This document shows, piece after piece, positions 1 through 6,245 of a DNA stretch of 13,870 nt. The stretch is from the NCBI GenBank assembly GCA_030620375.1, contig JAUXEW010000052.1, positions 1 to 13,870 of the forward strand. Reading direction: 5' to 3'. The notes under the pieces were generated by a model that was given only the letters and a program-made list of their open reading frames with translations, searched no databases and was not told the DNA's origin. The translations under genes and the position numbers were made by a program. Numbering within the stretch: position 1 is the first letter of the stretch; every line of letters starts with the position of its first letter. The stretch comes from Desulfobacteraceae bacterium. GTDB lineage: Bacteria; Desulfobacterota; Desulfobacteria; Desulfobacterales; UBA5616.

Positions 1-362
1 ATCACATCATCCCATTCTTCATCGGACATGTTAAATACCATACGGTCTCTGAGAATACCGGCATTGGTGACCACGATATCCAATTGGTCAAAGCTGTCAG
101 TGGCGGTTTTGATAATGTTTTCTGCACCCTCGGGTGTGGCCACGGAGTCATAATTGGCTACAGCGTCTCCCCCCGCAGCTTTTATCTCTGCTACCACTTC
201 ATCAGCAGGCGCTTTATCCGCACTACTCCCATCAGGAGTTCCACCCAAGTCGTTCACTACAACCTTGGCACCTTCCTCGGCCATGAGCAGGCAAATTCCC
301 CTTCCTATACCACGGCCGGCCCCGGTTACGATTGCCACTTTTCCTCTAAGTCTTTGGGTCAT
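1..362 (-). CDS. Short-chain dehydrogenase/reductase, N-terminal part (runs off the window)
   Basis: NAD(P)-dependent short-chain dehydrogenase/reductase; only the first ~120 residues are inside the window and the 3' end lies beyond base 1. The translation opens MTQRLRGKVAIVTGAGRGIG, containing the Rossmann nucleotide-binding motif TGxxxGIG near residues 14-21. It then has a VVVNDLGG strand that could select the cofactor, and the NAG motif near residue 102 followed by ILRDRMVFNMSDEEWDDV. That downstream segment resembles 3-hydroxyacyl-CoA dehydrogenases of the MFE-2/FabG-like group. The catalytic Ser and YxxxK lie outside. The start at 362 is supported by GGAGG a few bases upstream. It follows the glycyl-radical synthase after 63 bp on the same strand, so co-transcription is likely. 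A role in oxidising a hydroxyacyl-CoA during degradation of the succinate adduct is inference. Confidence 0.9.
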   Translation of the reverse strand, partial: MTQRLRGKVAIVTGAGRGIGRGICLLMAEEGAKVVVNDLGGTPDGSSADKAPADEVVAEIKAAGGDAVANYDSVATPEGAENIIKTATDSFDQLDIVVTNAGILRDRMVFNMSDEEWDDV

Positions 363-425
363 GCTGTTACCCTCCTCATTAAAAAATTAGAACCTGGTTT
401 TCCGGGCCAGGGTTCTTTACGGTAA

Positions 426-2924
426 CTATCCAACTCCCTGTACGGTTCGCTGGATAATGTTGTCCTGGGTTTTCCGGCTGATGTCCACAAAATGAGCGCT
501 GTATCCGGCCACCCGGACGATTACCTCTGAATATTTTTCCGGATCTTTCTGGGCCGCCCGCAGGGTCTCATCCGAGACCATGTTGAACTGCACGTGGTCC
601 AGACCCAGATCGGCCCAGGTTTTCATATAGGCTCTCCAAAGCTGATAGCCTTTCTCTCCCTGAAGCTGGGTAGGAGAGAGCCGTTGATTCAGCAGGAAAG
701 CCCGTCCGTCTGTGATATGGTCGATTTTACTGCATGACTTCAGTACTGCCGTGGGGCCCTTCTTGTCCAGACCCGGACCCGGCGAAATACCACCGTCATA
801 GAGAGCATCTCCATTCCTACGTCCGTTGGGTAACGATCGCACAATACTGGAGTAATGGATATTCCCGCTTACGTTTTCCGGTAGTATCGGCCAGGGGTTC
901 CCGCTGGGATCTCTCAGTTCCCAAGAAAACCTTGCGCATTCCCTCAGACAGCGAAGCATCATATCATCGGCATAGTCATCATCATTTCCCCATTTCGGGG
1001 CGTTGTTGACAAAGTCAAGCCGCATCTCTTCGTAGCCGTCCCAGTTGGCTTCAAGGGCGTCCATGAGCTGGTGCATGGTGTATTTCTTGTCGTCAAACAC
1101 CAGCTTCTTGGCCGCCGCCAGACTGTCCGGATTTTCCACCCAGGTAAAGGCGGTGATCCAGGCGTTTCCACGCTCCCCTTCGGGGCTCATTACATCGATT
1201 CCCCTTTCTACCGCCCGCTCGGAGATGCCCGATGAAAAGGGCCTGGGAGCAACTTCGCTCTGGACATAACGGGCAAAGTTCACCGTTCGGGTTAACAGGC
1301 TGAACATCCATTCCATTTGCTTGACCCATGCCTCAAACAGTTGTTCGAAATCGGTGAACTGGCGAACATCGCCGGTTTTGGGGCCCATCTGCATGTTAAC
1401 CACATGGTCGTATCCGTTCCATAGCGCGTATTCCATGATCTTGGCGCAGTTGGCAGTGGCCGAGGCCATTCGCATGGGTTGTGTGCCGGCCTTGGTGGTA
1501 GGGCAGGGTGACATGCAGGCTTGATGCACCCAGGTTCTGGCTTCTTCGATCGGATGCTTATGCCAGTGCATGGCATTGGAGATCAGGATCGGGTCGTTTC
1601 GCATGGCCGGGTAACCGAGCCCGTGCCGGATACATTCAAAAATTTCCCGCATAACTTCGTCTTTTACCTTGGGGTGCCATCTGAAAGCAAAAGTGGGATT
1701 GGGGGTACGGACCAGCCGGGCGGCCTGCATCAACGCGATGGTCAGGTCATTACAAGCATCTGACCCGTTTTGCTTGACACCGCCAAGTGTCCAGACCCAA
1801 GTACCGGCGATTCCTTGAAGCCCTTCTCTTACCCATTTTCCCATGGCCGCAATTAAGGGCATATCATAGGCTCGAATCAAAAATTCGCCGATCAGGTCCA
1901 GCGCCGCTTCCTTGGTAATGTTTTTTTCGATGTTTACATCTTTATCATAATAAGGTCCATGGTAGTAATCCGGACGGGCCGGCCATGCCCCTTCGATCTG
2001 TTCTTTTCTGGCCATAACCTGAATGAAATGATCATATTGGAACGACTCCTGAAGGCTACGGGGAGGCTTGGCCGGAACTCGTTCACAGGTTTCGGCAACG
2101 CGTAAGAGCTCTTCTTTTCGCTTTGGATCGGTCTCGAAATTTTCGGCAATGATCCTCGCCAGTCGGGCATATCGTTTAGCGAATTTAATGCCGGCTTCGA
2201 GCATGATTTTCTGGGCGTCCCAGTTTATAATCTTTTTGTAAAGGGGAAGGATGTCCGGGCTTGCCCTTCCTTGGGTCTTTTCTTCGGCGGCTTCAATTTT
2301 CTCATCGATTTCTTTGATAATGTCTTCAAAGGCTCGCTTTCCGGTCATAAAGTACTCGTAGTTTTTGCCTGAATAACCGCCGATTAAACTTCCCCAGGCA
2401 AAGGCCCCGGATTGATACTTGGCGATATCTTCCGGATCGGCCATCCTTTCCAGTAAATCCATTCCGCCGCCTCGGTCGTCCCAGAACAGTCCGACGTCAT
2501 GTATTGTTTTCAAAGATTCCTCAAGTGGTTCCGGAAGAATTTCCGGGTAGTTGTAAACCGCGGCATTCATCATGCCGCCGCCGCCTTCCCAGGCTTCTGT
2601 TGAGGGCGTGGGGGTTATTGAACCCACGATTTGAGATTGGTCGACAATGTAAATTTTGTCGGTATCCCACATGGCCGCATCGATCTTGGCGGTTCTCAAA
2701 CCCTGTGGTTCCTTTTTGAATTGATTGAAGAATTTGATACGGCGCGAAGACGGTTCCAAGTCCAGTTTAATCGGTGAAATGGGTGCGCCGCCCGTAGACC
2801 CTTTTTTCCATACCGCCTTTCTCAAATAATCGAGCCGGCTGGATCTCCTTTTTTCAGCAGCCCACCACCATTGCTGTTTAACTTCAAAATCTTTTATTTC
2901 TTTTTCTAATGCTAACTCAGCCAT
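426..2924 (-). CDS. assA: Fumarate-adding glycyl-radical enzyme, alkylsuccinate/arylalkylsuccinate synthase catalytic subunit (AssA/MasD/BssA family)
   Basis: 832-residue pyruvate-formate-lyase-fold enzyme. The family adds the methyl or methylene carbon of a hydrocarbon across fumarate, giving a substituted succinate; it is cytoplasmic and strictly anaerobic. The thiyl-forming Cys470 lies in HQACMSPCPTTK. The radical Gly807 lies in RVAGYSAHFVDISRKTQDN near the C-terminus. The Cys motif, the RMASATANCAK segment and the tail after the radical Gly are of X-succinate synthase type rather than PFL, glycerol dehydratase or choline lyase type. FECIRHGLGYP (429-439) and APKWGNDDDYAD (642-653) fit AssA better than classical BssA, which is also slightly longer as I recall. 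Paralogues acting on naphthalene methyl groups or cresol are not excluded, so the symbol is a best guess. GAGGAG precedes the start at good spacing. No small subunit or activase gene adjoins it. Confidence 0.9.
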   Translation of the reverse strand: MAELALEKEIKDFEVKQQWWWAAEKRRSSRLDYLRKAVWKKGSTGGAPISPIKLDLEPSSRRIKFFNQFKKEPQGLRTAKIDAAMWDTDKIYIVDQSQIVGSITPTPSTEAWEGGGGMMNAAVYNYPEILPEPLEESLKTIHDVGLFWDDRGGGMDLLERMADPEDIAKYQSGAFAWGSLIGGYSGKNYEYFMTGKRAFEDIIKEIDEKIEAAEEKTQGRASPDILPLYKKIINWDAQKIMLEAGIKFAKRYARLARIIAENFETDPKRKEELLRVAETCERVPAKPPRSLQESFQYDHFIQVMARKEQIEGAWPARPDYYHGPYYDKDVNIEKNITKEAALDLIGEFLIRAYDMPLIAAMGKWVREGLQGIAGTWVWTLGGVKQNGSDACNDLTIALMQAARLVRTPNPTFAFRWHPKVKDEVMREIFECIRHGLGYPAMRNDPILISNAMHWHKHPIEEARTWVHQACMSPCPTTKAGTQPMRMASATANCAKIMEYALWNGYDHVVNMQMGPKTGDVRQFTDFEQLFEAWVKQMEWMFSLLTRTVNFARYVQSEVAPRPFSSGISERAVERGIDVMSPEGERGNAWITAFTWVENPDSLAAAKKLVFDDKKYTMHQLMDALEANWDGYEEMRLDFVNNAPKWGNDDDYADDMMLRCLRECARFSWELRDPSGNPWPILPENVSGNIHYSSIVRSLPNGRRNGDALYDGGISPGPGLDKKGPTAVLKSCSKIDHITDGRAFLLNQRLSPTQLQGEKGYQLWRAYMKTWADLGLDHVQFNMVSDETLRAAQKDPEKYSEVIVRVAGYSAHFVDISRKTQDNIIQRTVQGVG

Positions 2925-3011
2925 GGTTATTCTCCTCTATTGATTATTGAAAAGTTATTATTAACCCGGCAAGCCGAAGAAGTCAGTTATCGTTTGAAGT
3001 GTAACATAATT

Positions 3012-3067
3012 TGGTTCTTCTCCAATTTAGTTGGAGAAGAGGGTCCAAGGATTGAAGGGTTTATTTT
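3012..3067. repeat. Hairpin repeat, copy 1 (shared with 13421-13492)
   Basis: The core is a perfect 10-bp stem, TCTTCTCCAA (3016-3025) and TTGGAGAAGA (3031-3040), with a 5-base loop. It is followed by GGGTCCAAGGATTGAAGGG and TTTATTTT. The same arrangement recurs at 13421-13492, where a second 16-bp CAAGGATTCAAGGG unit is present. Similarity may begin a few bases earlier, at GTAACA. Here it is a solitary end with no gene body. It lies in the 5' leader of the minus-strand glycyl-radical gene and could form a structure in that mRNA, but no T-run suggests a terminator. Confidence 0.8.
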
Positions 3068-3143
3068 GCTAACTCCAAATAGACCGGAAAATGCCCTATC
3101 AGGAGCTGTGCTTGCAGAATTTGAGCGGCTTTTCCATGGATAA
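3063..3143 (+). pseudogene. Possible remnant of an enoyl-CoA hydratase (crotonase) N-terminus
   Basis: The frame ending at TAA 3141-3143 reads ILLTPNRPENALSGAVLAEF followed by ERLFHG. This resembles the first strand of crotonase-family proteins (roughly ILTLNRPEKxNALSxxxLxEL), with the usual Leu before NRPE replaced by Pro and one residue missing before NALS. Only about 26 codons are recognisable; no start, oxyanion-hole region or catalytic Glu is present. It is bounded by hairpin repeat copy 1 on the left and a half-copy of another palindromic element on the right, which suits a decayed gene. The match is short and made by eye, so chance similarity remains possible. Confidence 0.35.
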
Positions 3144-3238
3144 TCCCCTTATCAGATGTCAGGTGATCAAGTGGAAGTAAAAATTAGATTAACCACGAAT
3201 GAATTATGATGTCAATACGAATCGGAAAACGTAGTTCT

Positions 3239-3269
3239 GGGCCAAAAGGTGCCGTTTATGGATGGACAC
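3239..3269 (-). repeat. Half-copy of the palindromic element seen complete at 7233-7375
   Basis: Read on the minus strand, this 31-bp stretch matches the left arm of the complete element (7233-7263) at 28 of 31 positions by hand alignment. It begins with the same GTGTCCATCCA end. The partner arm is not recognisable, so this is a truncated or decayed copy. It lies 7 bp after the pspF stop codon, much as the complete copy starts 3 bp after the stop of the flavin-dependent oxidoreductase gene. Confidence 0.75.
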
Positions 3270-3276
3270 CAGATAG

Positions 3277-4317
3277 CTATTGAGCCGTTATACTTAACTT
3301 ACCTTCATATTTGCGTTTTAACCCTCGAAATTGATCATATGTCAGCCGTAACATCTGCGCCGCCTTTTTTTGGTTGTACTTGGCATCGGTCAGCGCATTT
3401 TTTAGCATATGAATTTCCAGGGTCTCTATAGCTGTTTTTAACGGCATGTCCTTAAAGTCAACTGTTTGTGCCGATTTCTCTGAAACATCGGCTGTGTCCT
3501 TAGCCGTTGTCTTTTGAGGATTTGACGAATAGGGAGAATGAAACGGGTTAAAGACAATATCATTTATGATGTTGGAATCAGACCGGTAAACCGCGCGTTC
3601 CACCACGTTTTTTAATTCCCGTATATTTCCGTTCCAGAAATAGGTTTCTAATGCACCGGCAGCCGGGGAACTAAAAACAGGCATTGCTTTTCGACCCAAT
3701 TCATAGGCCATTCTCTGTGCAAAATGGTTTGCTAAAAATAGAATATCACCTTTTCGCTCACGCAAAGGTGGAACAAAAAGAACCTCAAAAGAGAGTCGAT
3801 CCAGCAGGTCCTGCTTGAAGCGACCCTGTTCGGAAAGATTGACCAGGTCGGCATTTGTAGCGCCGACTATGCGAACATCCGTTTCGACGGAAGTTGAACC
3901 GCCCACTCGTTCAAAAACACCGTATTCGACAACGCGGAGAATTTTTTCCTGAACTTCAAGGGGAATGGCTCCGATTTCATCCAAAAAAAGCGTGCCGCTG
4001 TTAGCCGCCTCAAACCGGCCGATACGACGGTGTTCCGCACCGGTAAAGGCGCCCTTTTCGTAACCGAACAATTCCGATTCAATGAGTGAAGGTGCCAGAG
4101 CCGCGCAGTTTAGCGTAATGAACGGCCCTTGCCAGCGAAGGGATAGATAATGCAATCGGGTGGCGGCGAGCTCCTTTCCGGTTCCTCTTTCACCGATAAG
4201 GAGTACCGGACGATTAATGGGAGCCACCCGGGAGAGATATTCCTGAAATTCGAGGAAGCTTTCGGATTGACCCAATGCTTCAACCCTTACAATTGATATT
4301 CGATCCTGGTTTTCCAT
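3277..4317 (-). CDS. pspF: Sigma-54-dependent transcription activator, PspF-type
   Basis: 346-residue bacterial enhancer-binding protein that remodels sigma-54 RNA polymerase by ATP hydrolysis. The AAA+ domain starts almost at the N-terminus, with no receiver, GAF or PAS domain, as in PspF. Visible motifs are Walker A GERGTGKE (42-49), the sigma-54 contact loop GAFTGA (89-94), Walker B TLFLDE (109-114), and the sensor-II region NGNIRELKNVVERA (229-242). After a Ser/Thr-rich linker (~260-290) comes a Fis-type helix-turn-helix (~300-340, ending QFRGLKRKYEG). In known systems PspF is held inactive by PspA until the membrane is stressed. It is divergent from pspABC across 197 bp containing a sigma-54 promoter and an inverted repeat. 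Because it shares a strand with the upstream side of the glycyl-radical gene, read-through into that gene is possible. Confidence 0.9.
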   Translation of the reverse strand: MENQDRISIVRVEALGQSESFLEFQEYLSRVAPINRPVLLIGERGTGKELAATRLHYLSLRWQGPFITLNCAALAPSLIESELFGYEKGAFTGAEHRRIGRFEAANSGTLFLDEIGAIPLEVQEKILRVVEYGVFERVGGSTSVETDVRIVGATNADLVNLSEQGRFKQDLLDRLSFEVLFVPPLRERKGDILFLANHFAQRMAYELGRKAMPVFSSPAAGALETYFWNGNIRELKNVVERAVYRSDSNIINDIVFNPFHSPYSSNPQKTTAKDTADVSEKSAQTVDFKDMPLKTAIETLEIHMLKNALTDAKYNQKKAAQMLRLTYDQFRGLKRKYEGKLSITAQ

Positions 4318-4376
4318 GATTAAATGCCCCGGCCTAAATGGTTAAATATGCTAAAAATTAGTAAAATTAACTACAT

Positions 4377-4403
4377 TTTGGTTATTCTTACCATAAAACC
4401 AAA
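4377..4403. promoter_or_regulatory. Candidate PspF upstream activating site
   Basis: A perfect 7-bp inverted repeat, TTTGGTT (4377-4383) and AACCAAA (4397-4403), separated by 13 bp, sits between the divergent pspF and pspA genes. Its centre is about 98 bp upstream of the start of transcription expected from the -24/-12 element, a normal distance for an enhancer. It is 60 bp before the pspF start codon, so autoregulation is possible. Assignment to PspF is inference from position. Confidence 0.4.
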
Positions 4404-4461
4404 CCGTTCGTCAAGCACCAAACAGACTGGAATTAAACGTTTTTTCAAAAAAAGTCGGCGC

Positions 4462-4477
4462 TGGCATAATTCATGCT
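4462..4477 (+). promoter_or_regulatory. Sigma-54 (-24/-12) promoter of pspABC
   Basis: TGGCATAATTCATGCT matches the sigma-54 consensus TGGCACGNNNNTTGCW. The invariant GG and GC are present with exact 10-bp spacing. Transcription would begin near 4488, about 27 bases before the pspA start codon. The adjacent sigma-54 activator gene supports this reading. Confidence 0.85.
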
Positions 4478-4514
4478 TTATGTGAACAGAAAAAAACAGG
4501 TGGAGGATTTTAAA

Positions 4515-5198
4515 ATGGGAATTTTTACACGCTTTCGCGATATCGTCAGTTCCAATATCAATGCCATGCTGGATAAGGCTGAAGATCCTGAAAAGCTGAT
4601 CAAACTCATGATCCGTGAAATGGAAGACACGCTGGTTGATCTTAAAGCATCCTGCGCCGGTATCATGGCGGAAAGAAAAAAGATGGAGCGTCGATTGCAG
4701 GAACTGACGCTTCGTGAAAATCAATGGGATGGACGGGCCCGCCTGGCAGTTGAAAAGGGCCGTGACAACCTGGCGAGAGATGCCCTCATCGAAAAAAGGC
4801 GATTTACCCTCATGGTCGCATCTATTGAAGCAGAACTCATGGAGAACGGCAACCTGGTGAGCCGGTACCAGGATGACATTAGACAACTGGAAGGCAAACT
4901 CGGCCAGGCACGGGAAAAACAGCGTTTGCTGGTACAGCGTCACGTCAGGGCAAGACAGGCCAAAAAAGCTCAGGAAGAAATCCGACGAATGGACAATTAC
5001 GAAACCATCACCAAATTCGAACAGCTTGAAAACCGCATTGAGCGAATGGAGGCGGAGGCCGATCTGGTCAATTTCGGCCGAGAACCATCCCTGGATGATG
5101 AATTTGAGGGGCTTGCGGCAGATGACGACATTGAAGCGGAACTGGCATCACTGAAAACCGGCAAAACAGAAACCGGTAATGTGTCAATATCATCATAA
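4515..5198 (+). CDS. pspA: Phage shock protein A (PspA/IM30 family)
   Basis: 227-residue peripheral inner-membrane protein of the ESCRT-III-like PspA/IM30 family. It binds stressed membranes to limit proton leak and, in known systems, inhibits PspF. The N-terminus MGIFTRFRDIVSSNINAMLD and the following KAEDPEKLIKLMIREMEDTL closely follow enterobacterial PspA, including the amphipathic first helix. Residues ~25-185 are charged, heptad-rich coiled coil. The MEAEA segment, the FG-x-x-x-SLDDEF motif and the C-terminal acidic region also match; length agrees with the family (~222 aa in E. coli). The start at 4515 is chosen because GGAGG lies 8 bases upstream and the sequence then begins MGIF. An in-frame ATG at 4473 falls inside the sigma-54 promoter and cannot be the start. 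Confidence 0.95.
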   Translation: MGIFTRFRDIVSSNINAMLDKAEDPEKLIKLMIREMEDTLVDLKASCAGIMAERKKMERRLQELTLRENQWDGRARLAVEKGRDNLARDALIEKRRFTLMVASIEAELMENGNLVSRYQDDIRQLEGKLGQAREKQRLLVQRHVRARQAKKAQEEIRRMDNYETITKFEQLENRIERMEAEADLVNFGREPSLDDEFEGLAADDDIEAELASLKTGKTETGNVSISS

Positions 5199-5262
5199 AC
5201 AGACATTTTAGCTCGAAAATGAGCGTTCGTGAAAACCGAAAGCGATTGGAGATAAAAGACTT

Positions 5263-5514
5263 ATGAGCTCTGTATTCATCGTGGCCATTGTGTTCGGTGC
5301 CATTATTATCGCCATTACCATTTTTTGCGGTACGATTCTCATGGCGATTAGACTAAAGCACGGGGGGATATCGCTCAAGGCAAAAGAAAACCAGACTGAG
5401 GAAGCCAAGATAATACAGGAGACCTACCACAGTCTTTCAAAAATGGAAGACCGCGTGGATGCGTTAGAAACCATTTTATTAGATCGTCACCGGAAGGAAA
5501 AGCAGAATGAATAG
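5263..5514 (+). CDS. pspB: Phage shock protein B, membrane regulator
   Basis: 83-residue small inner-membrane protein. One N-terminal transmembrane helix (~4-27, FIVAIVFGAIIIAITIFCG) is followed by a cytoplasmic coiled coil ending MEDRVDALETILLDRH. This resembles the E. coli PspB ending RIQALESILDAEHP. In the known pathway PspB and PspC sense envelope stress and relieve PspA inhibition of PspF. GGAG precedes the start. It lies 64 bp after pspA and overlaps pspC by 8 bp, so B and C are probably translationally coupled. Recognition rests on topology, the C-terminal motif and position between pspA and pspC. Confidence 0.88.
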   Translation: MSSVFIVAIVFGAIIIAITIFCGTILMAIRLKHGGISLKAKENQTEEAKIIQETYHSLSKMEDRVDALETILLDRHRKEKQNE

Positions 5515-5890
5515 CTATCGTTATAGAAGGGGCCAGAAACTGTATCGTTCTCGAAACGGCGTCATCCTGGGGGTCTGCAAGGGGCTGGCCGACTATTTTG
5601 ATTTTAATGTGTTCTGGATTCGTGTCATCTGCGTCGTATTGCTGTTTTTAAGTGGATTGTGGCCGATTTTCGGAATATACATACTGGCTTCGCTGATCAT
5701 GAAACCTGAACCGGTCCGTCCCATTGAAACCGAAGCGGAACAGGAATTTTATGACAGTTATGTTTCTTCTCGCCAAAATGCCGCCCAGCGATTAAAACGG
5801 CGCTATAAAAACCTGGAGCGAAGAATACACCGCCTTGAGGATTCGGTAACATCGCGAGAATTTGATTGGGACCGGAGAATGAATACATAG
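5507..5890 (+). CDS. pspC: Phage shock protein C, PspC-domain membrane protein
   Basis: 127-residue inner-membrane protein. The PspC domain occupies ~7-66, with LYRSRNGVILGVCKGLADYF as its signature and a hydrophobic stretch (~36-65) that spans the membrane. A charged coiled coil follows (~92-113), then VTSREFDWDRRM, which resembles the VTSDTF C-terminal end of enterobacterial PspC. It acts with PspB to pass envelope stress to PspA/PspF. The start codon lies inside the end of pspB. No pspD/pspG-like gene follows, so this is a compact A-B-C operon. No clear intrinsic terminator was seen after the stop. Confidence 0.92.
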   Translation: MNSYRYRRGQKLYRSRNGVILGVCKGLADYFDFNVFWIRVICVVLLFLSGLWPIFGIYILASLIMKPEPVRPIETEAEQEFYDSYVSSRQNAAQRLKRRYKNLERRIHRLEDSVTSREFDWDRRMNT

Positions 5891-6245
5891 AAGCCATTTC
5901 AAAATTTCCCCGTTTTCGGCTCCAGAAGCCATCTTCGTTTGTTTCTTCATCAGTCAACATCTTCAGATAATCAAGGTCCTGTAAAGAATCCTGGCCCAGA
6001 GGCCCCATACCCGAGAGCGCGACAGTGATGATCCTGCGTGGAGCTTCCATTTCGCCAATAATTGACCCTTCGGGAGTGTCGATTTCACCGTATGTGCTGC
6101 GCTATCGAGCAGTTACGGTAAAACATAATGGACGTGCAGAATTTATTGGTGTATGTATTAATATGAAAAAAGCAAGTTGACCAAAAATGGAGTGGGGAAA
6201 TCACCCTGATTTCGGTTTTAACACTCAACAAAAGGACTTTAAAAT
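5891..6245. other. 355-bp gap between pspC and the flavin oxidoreductase gene
   Basis: No convincing gene. On the minus strand an open frame runs from about 6107 down into the 3' end of pspC. It contains YGEIDTPEGSIIGEMEAPRR and, further on, VALSGMGPLGQDSLQDLDYL. It looks protein-like in composition, but I do not recognise it, it has no obvious ribosome-binding site, and it overlaps pspC by almost 200 bp. It may be gene debris. The right end holds a palindrome (listed separately) and probably the promoter of the next gene. Confidence 0.4.
6197..6213. promoter_or_regulatory. 17-bp palindrome upstream of the flavin oxidoreductase gene, candidate operator
   Basis: GAAATCA-CCC-TGATTTC is a perfect 7-bp inverted repeat with a 3-bp centre, ending 32 bp before the start codon at 6246. 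Size and position suit a dimeric repressor operator or a 5'-leader hairpin. No regulator gene adjoins it, and the role is inference. Confidence 0.35.

Noticed and set aside
2925..3276. Sigma-54 promoter upstream of the glycyl-radical gene
   Set aside because: No GG-N10-GC element near consensus was found by eye on the minus strand, so control of this gene by PspF is unsupported.
4473..4514. Upstream in-frame ATG for pspA
   Set aside because: It lies inside the -24/-12 promoter element and upstream of the predicted transcription start; the ATG at 4515 has GGAGG and yields the family N-terminus MGIF.
4371..4943. Minus-strand 190-codon frame opposite pspA
   Set aside because: It lies antisense to pspA, which is unmistakable, and spans its sigma-54 promoter; the product resembles nothing known.
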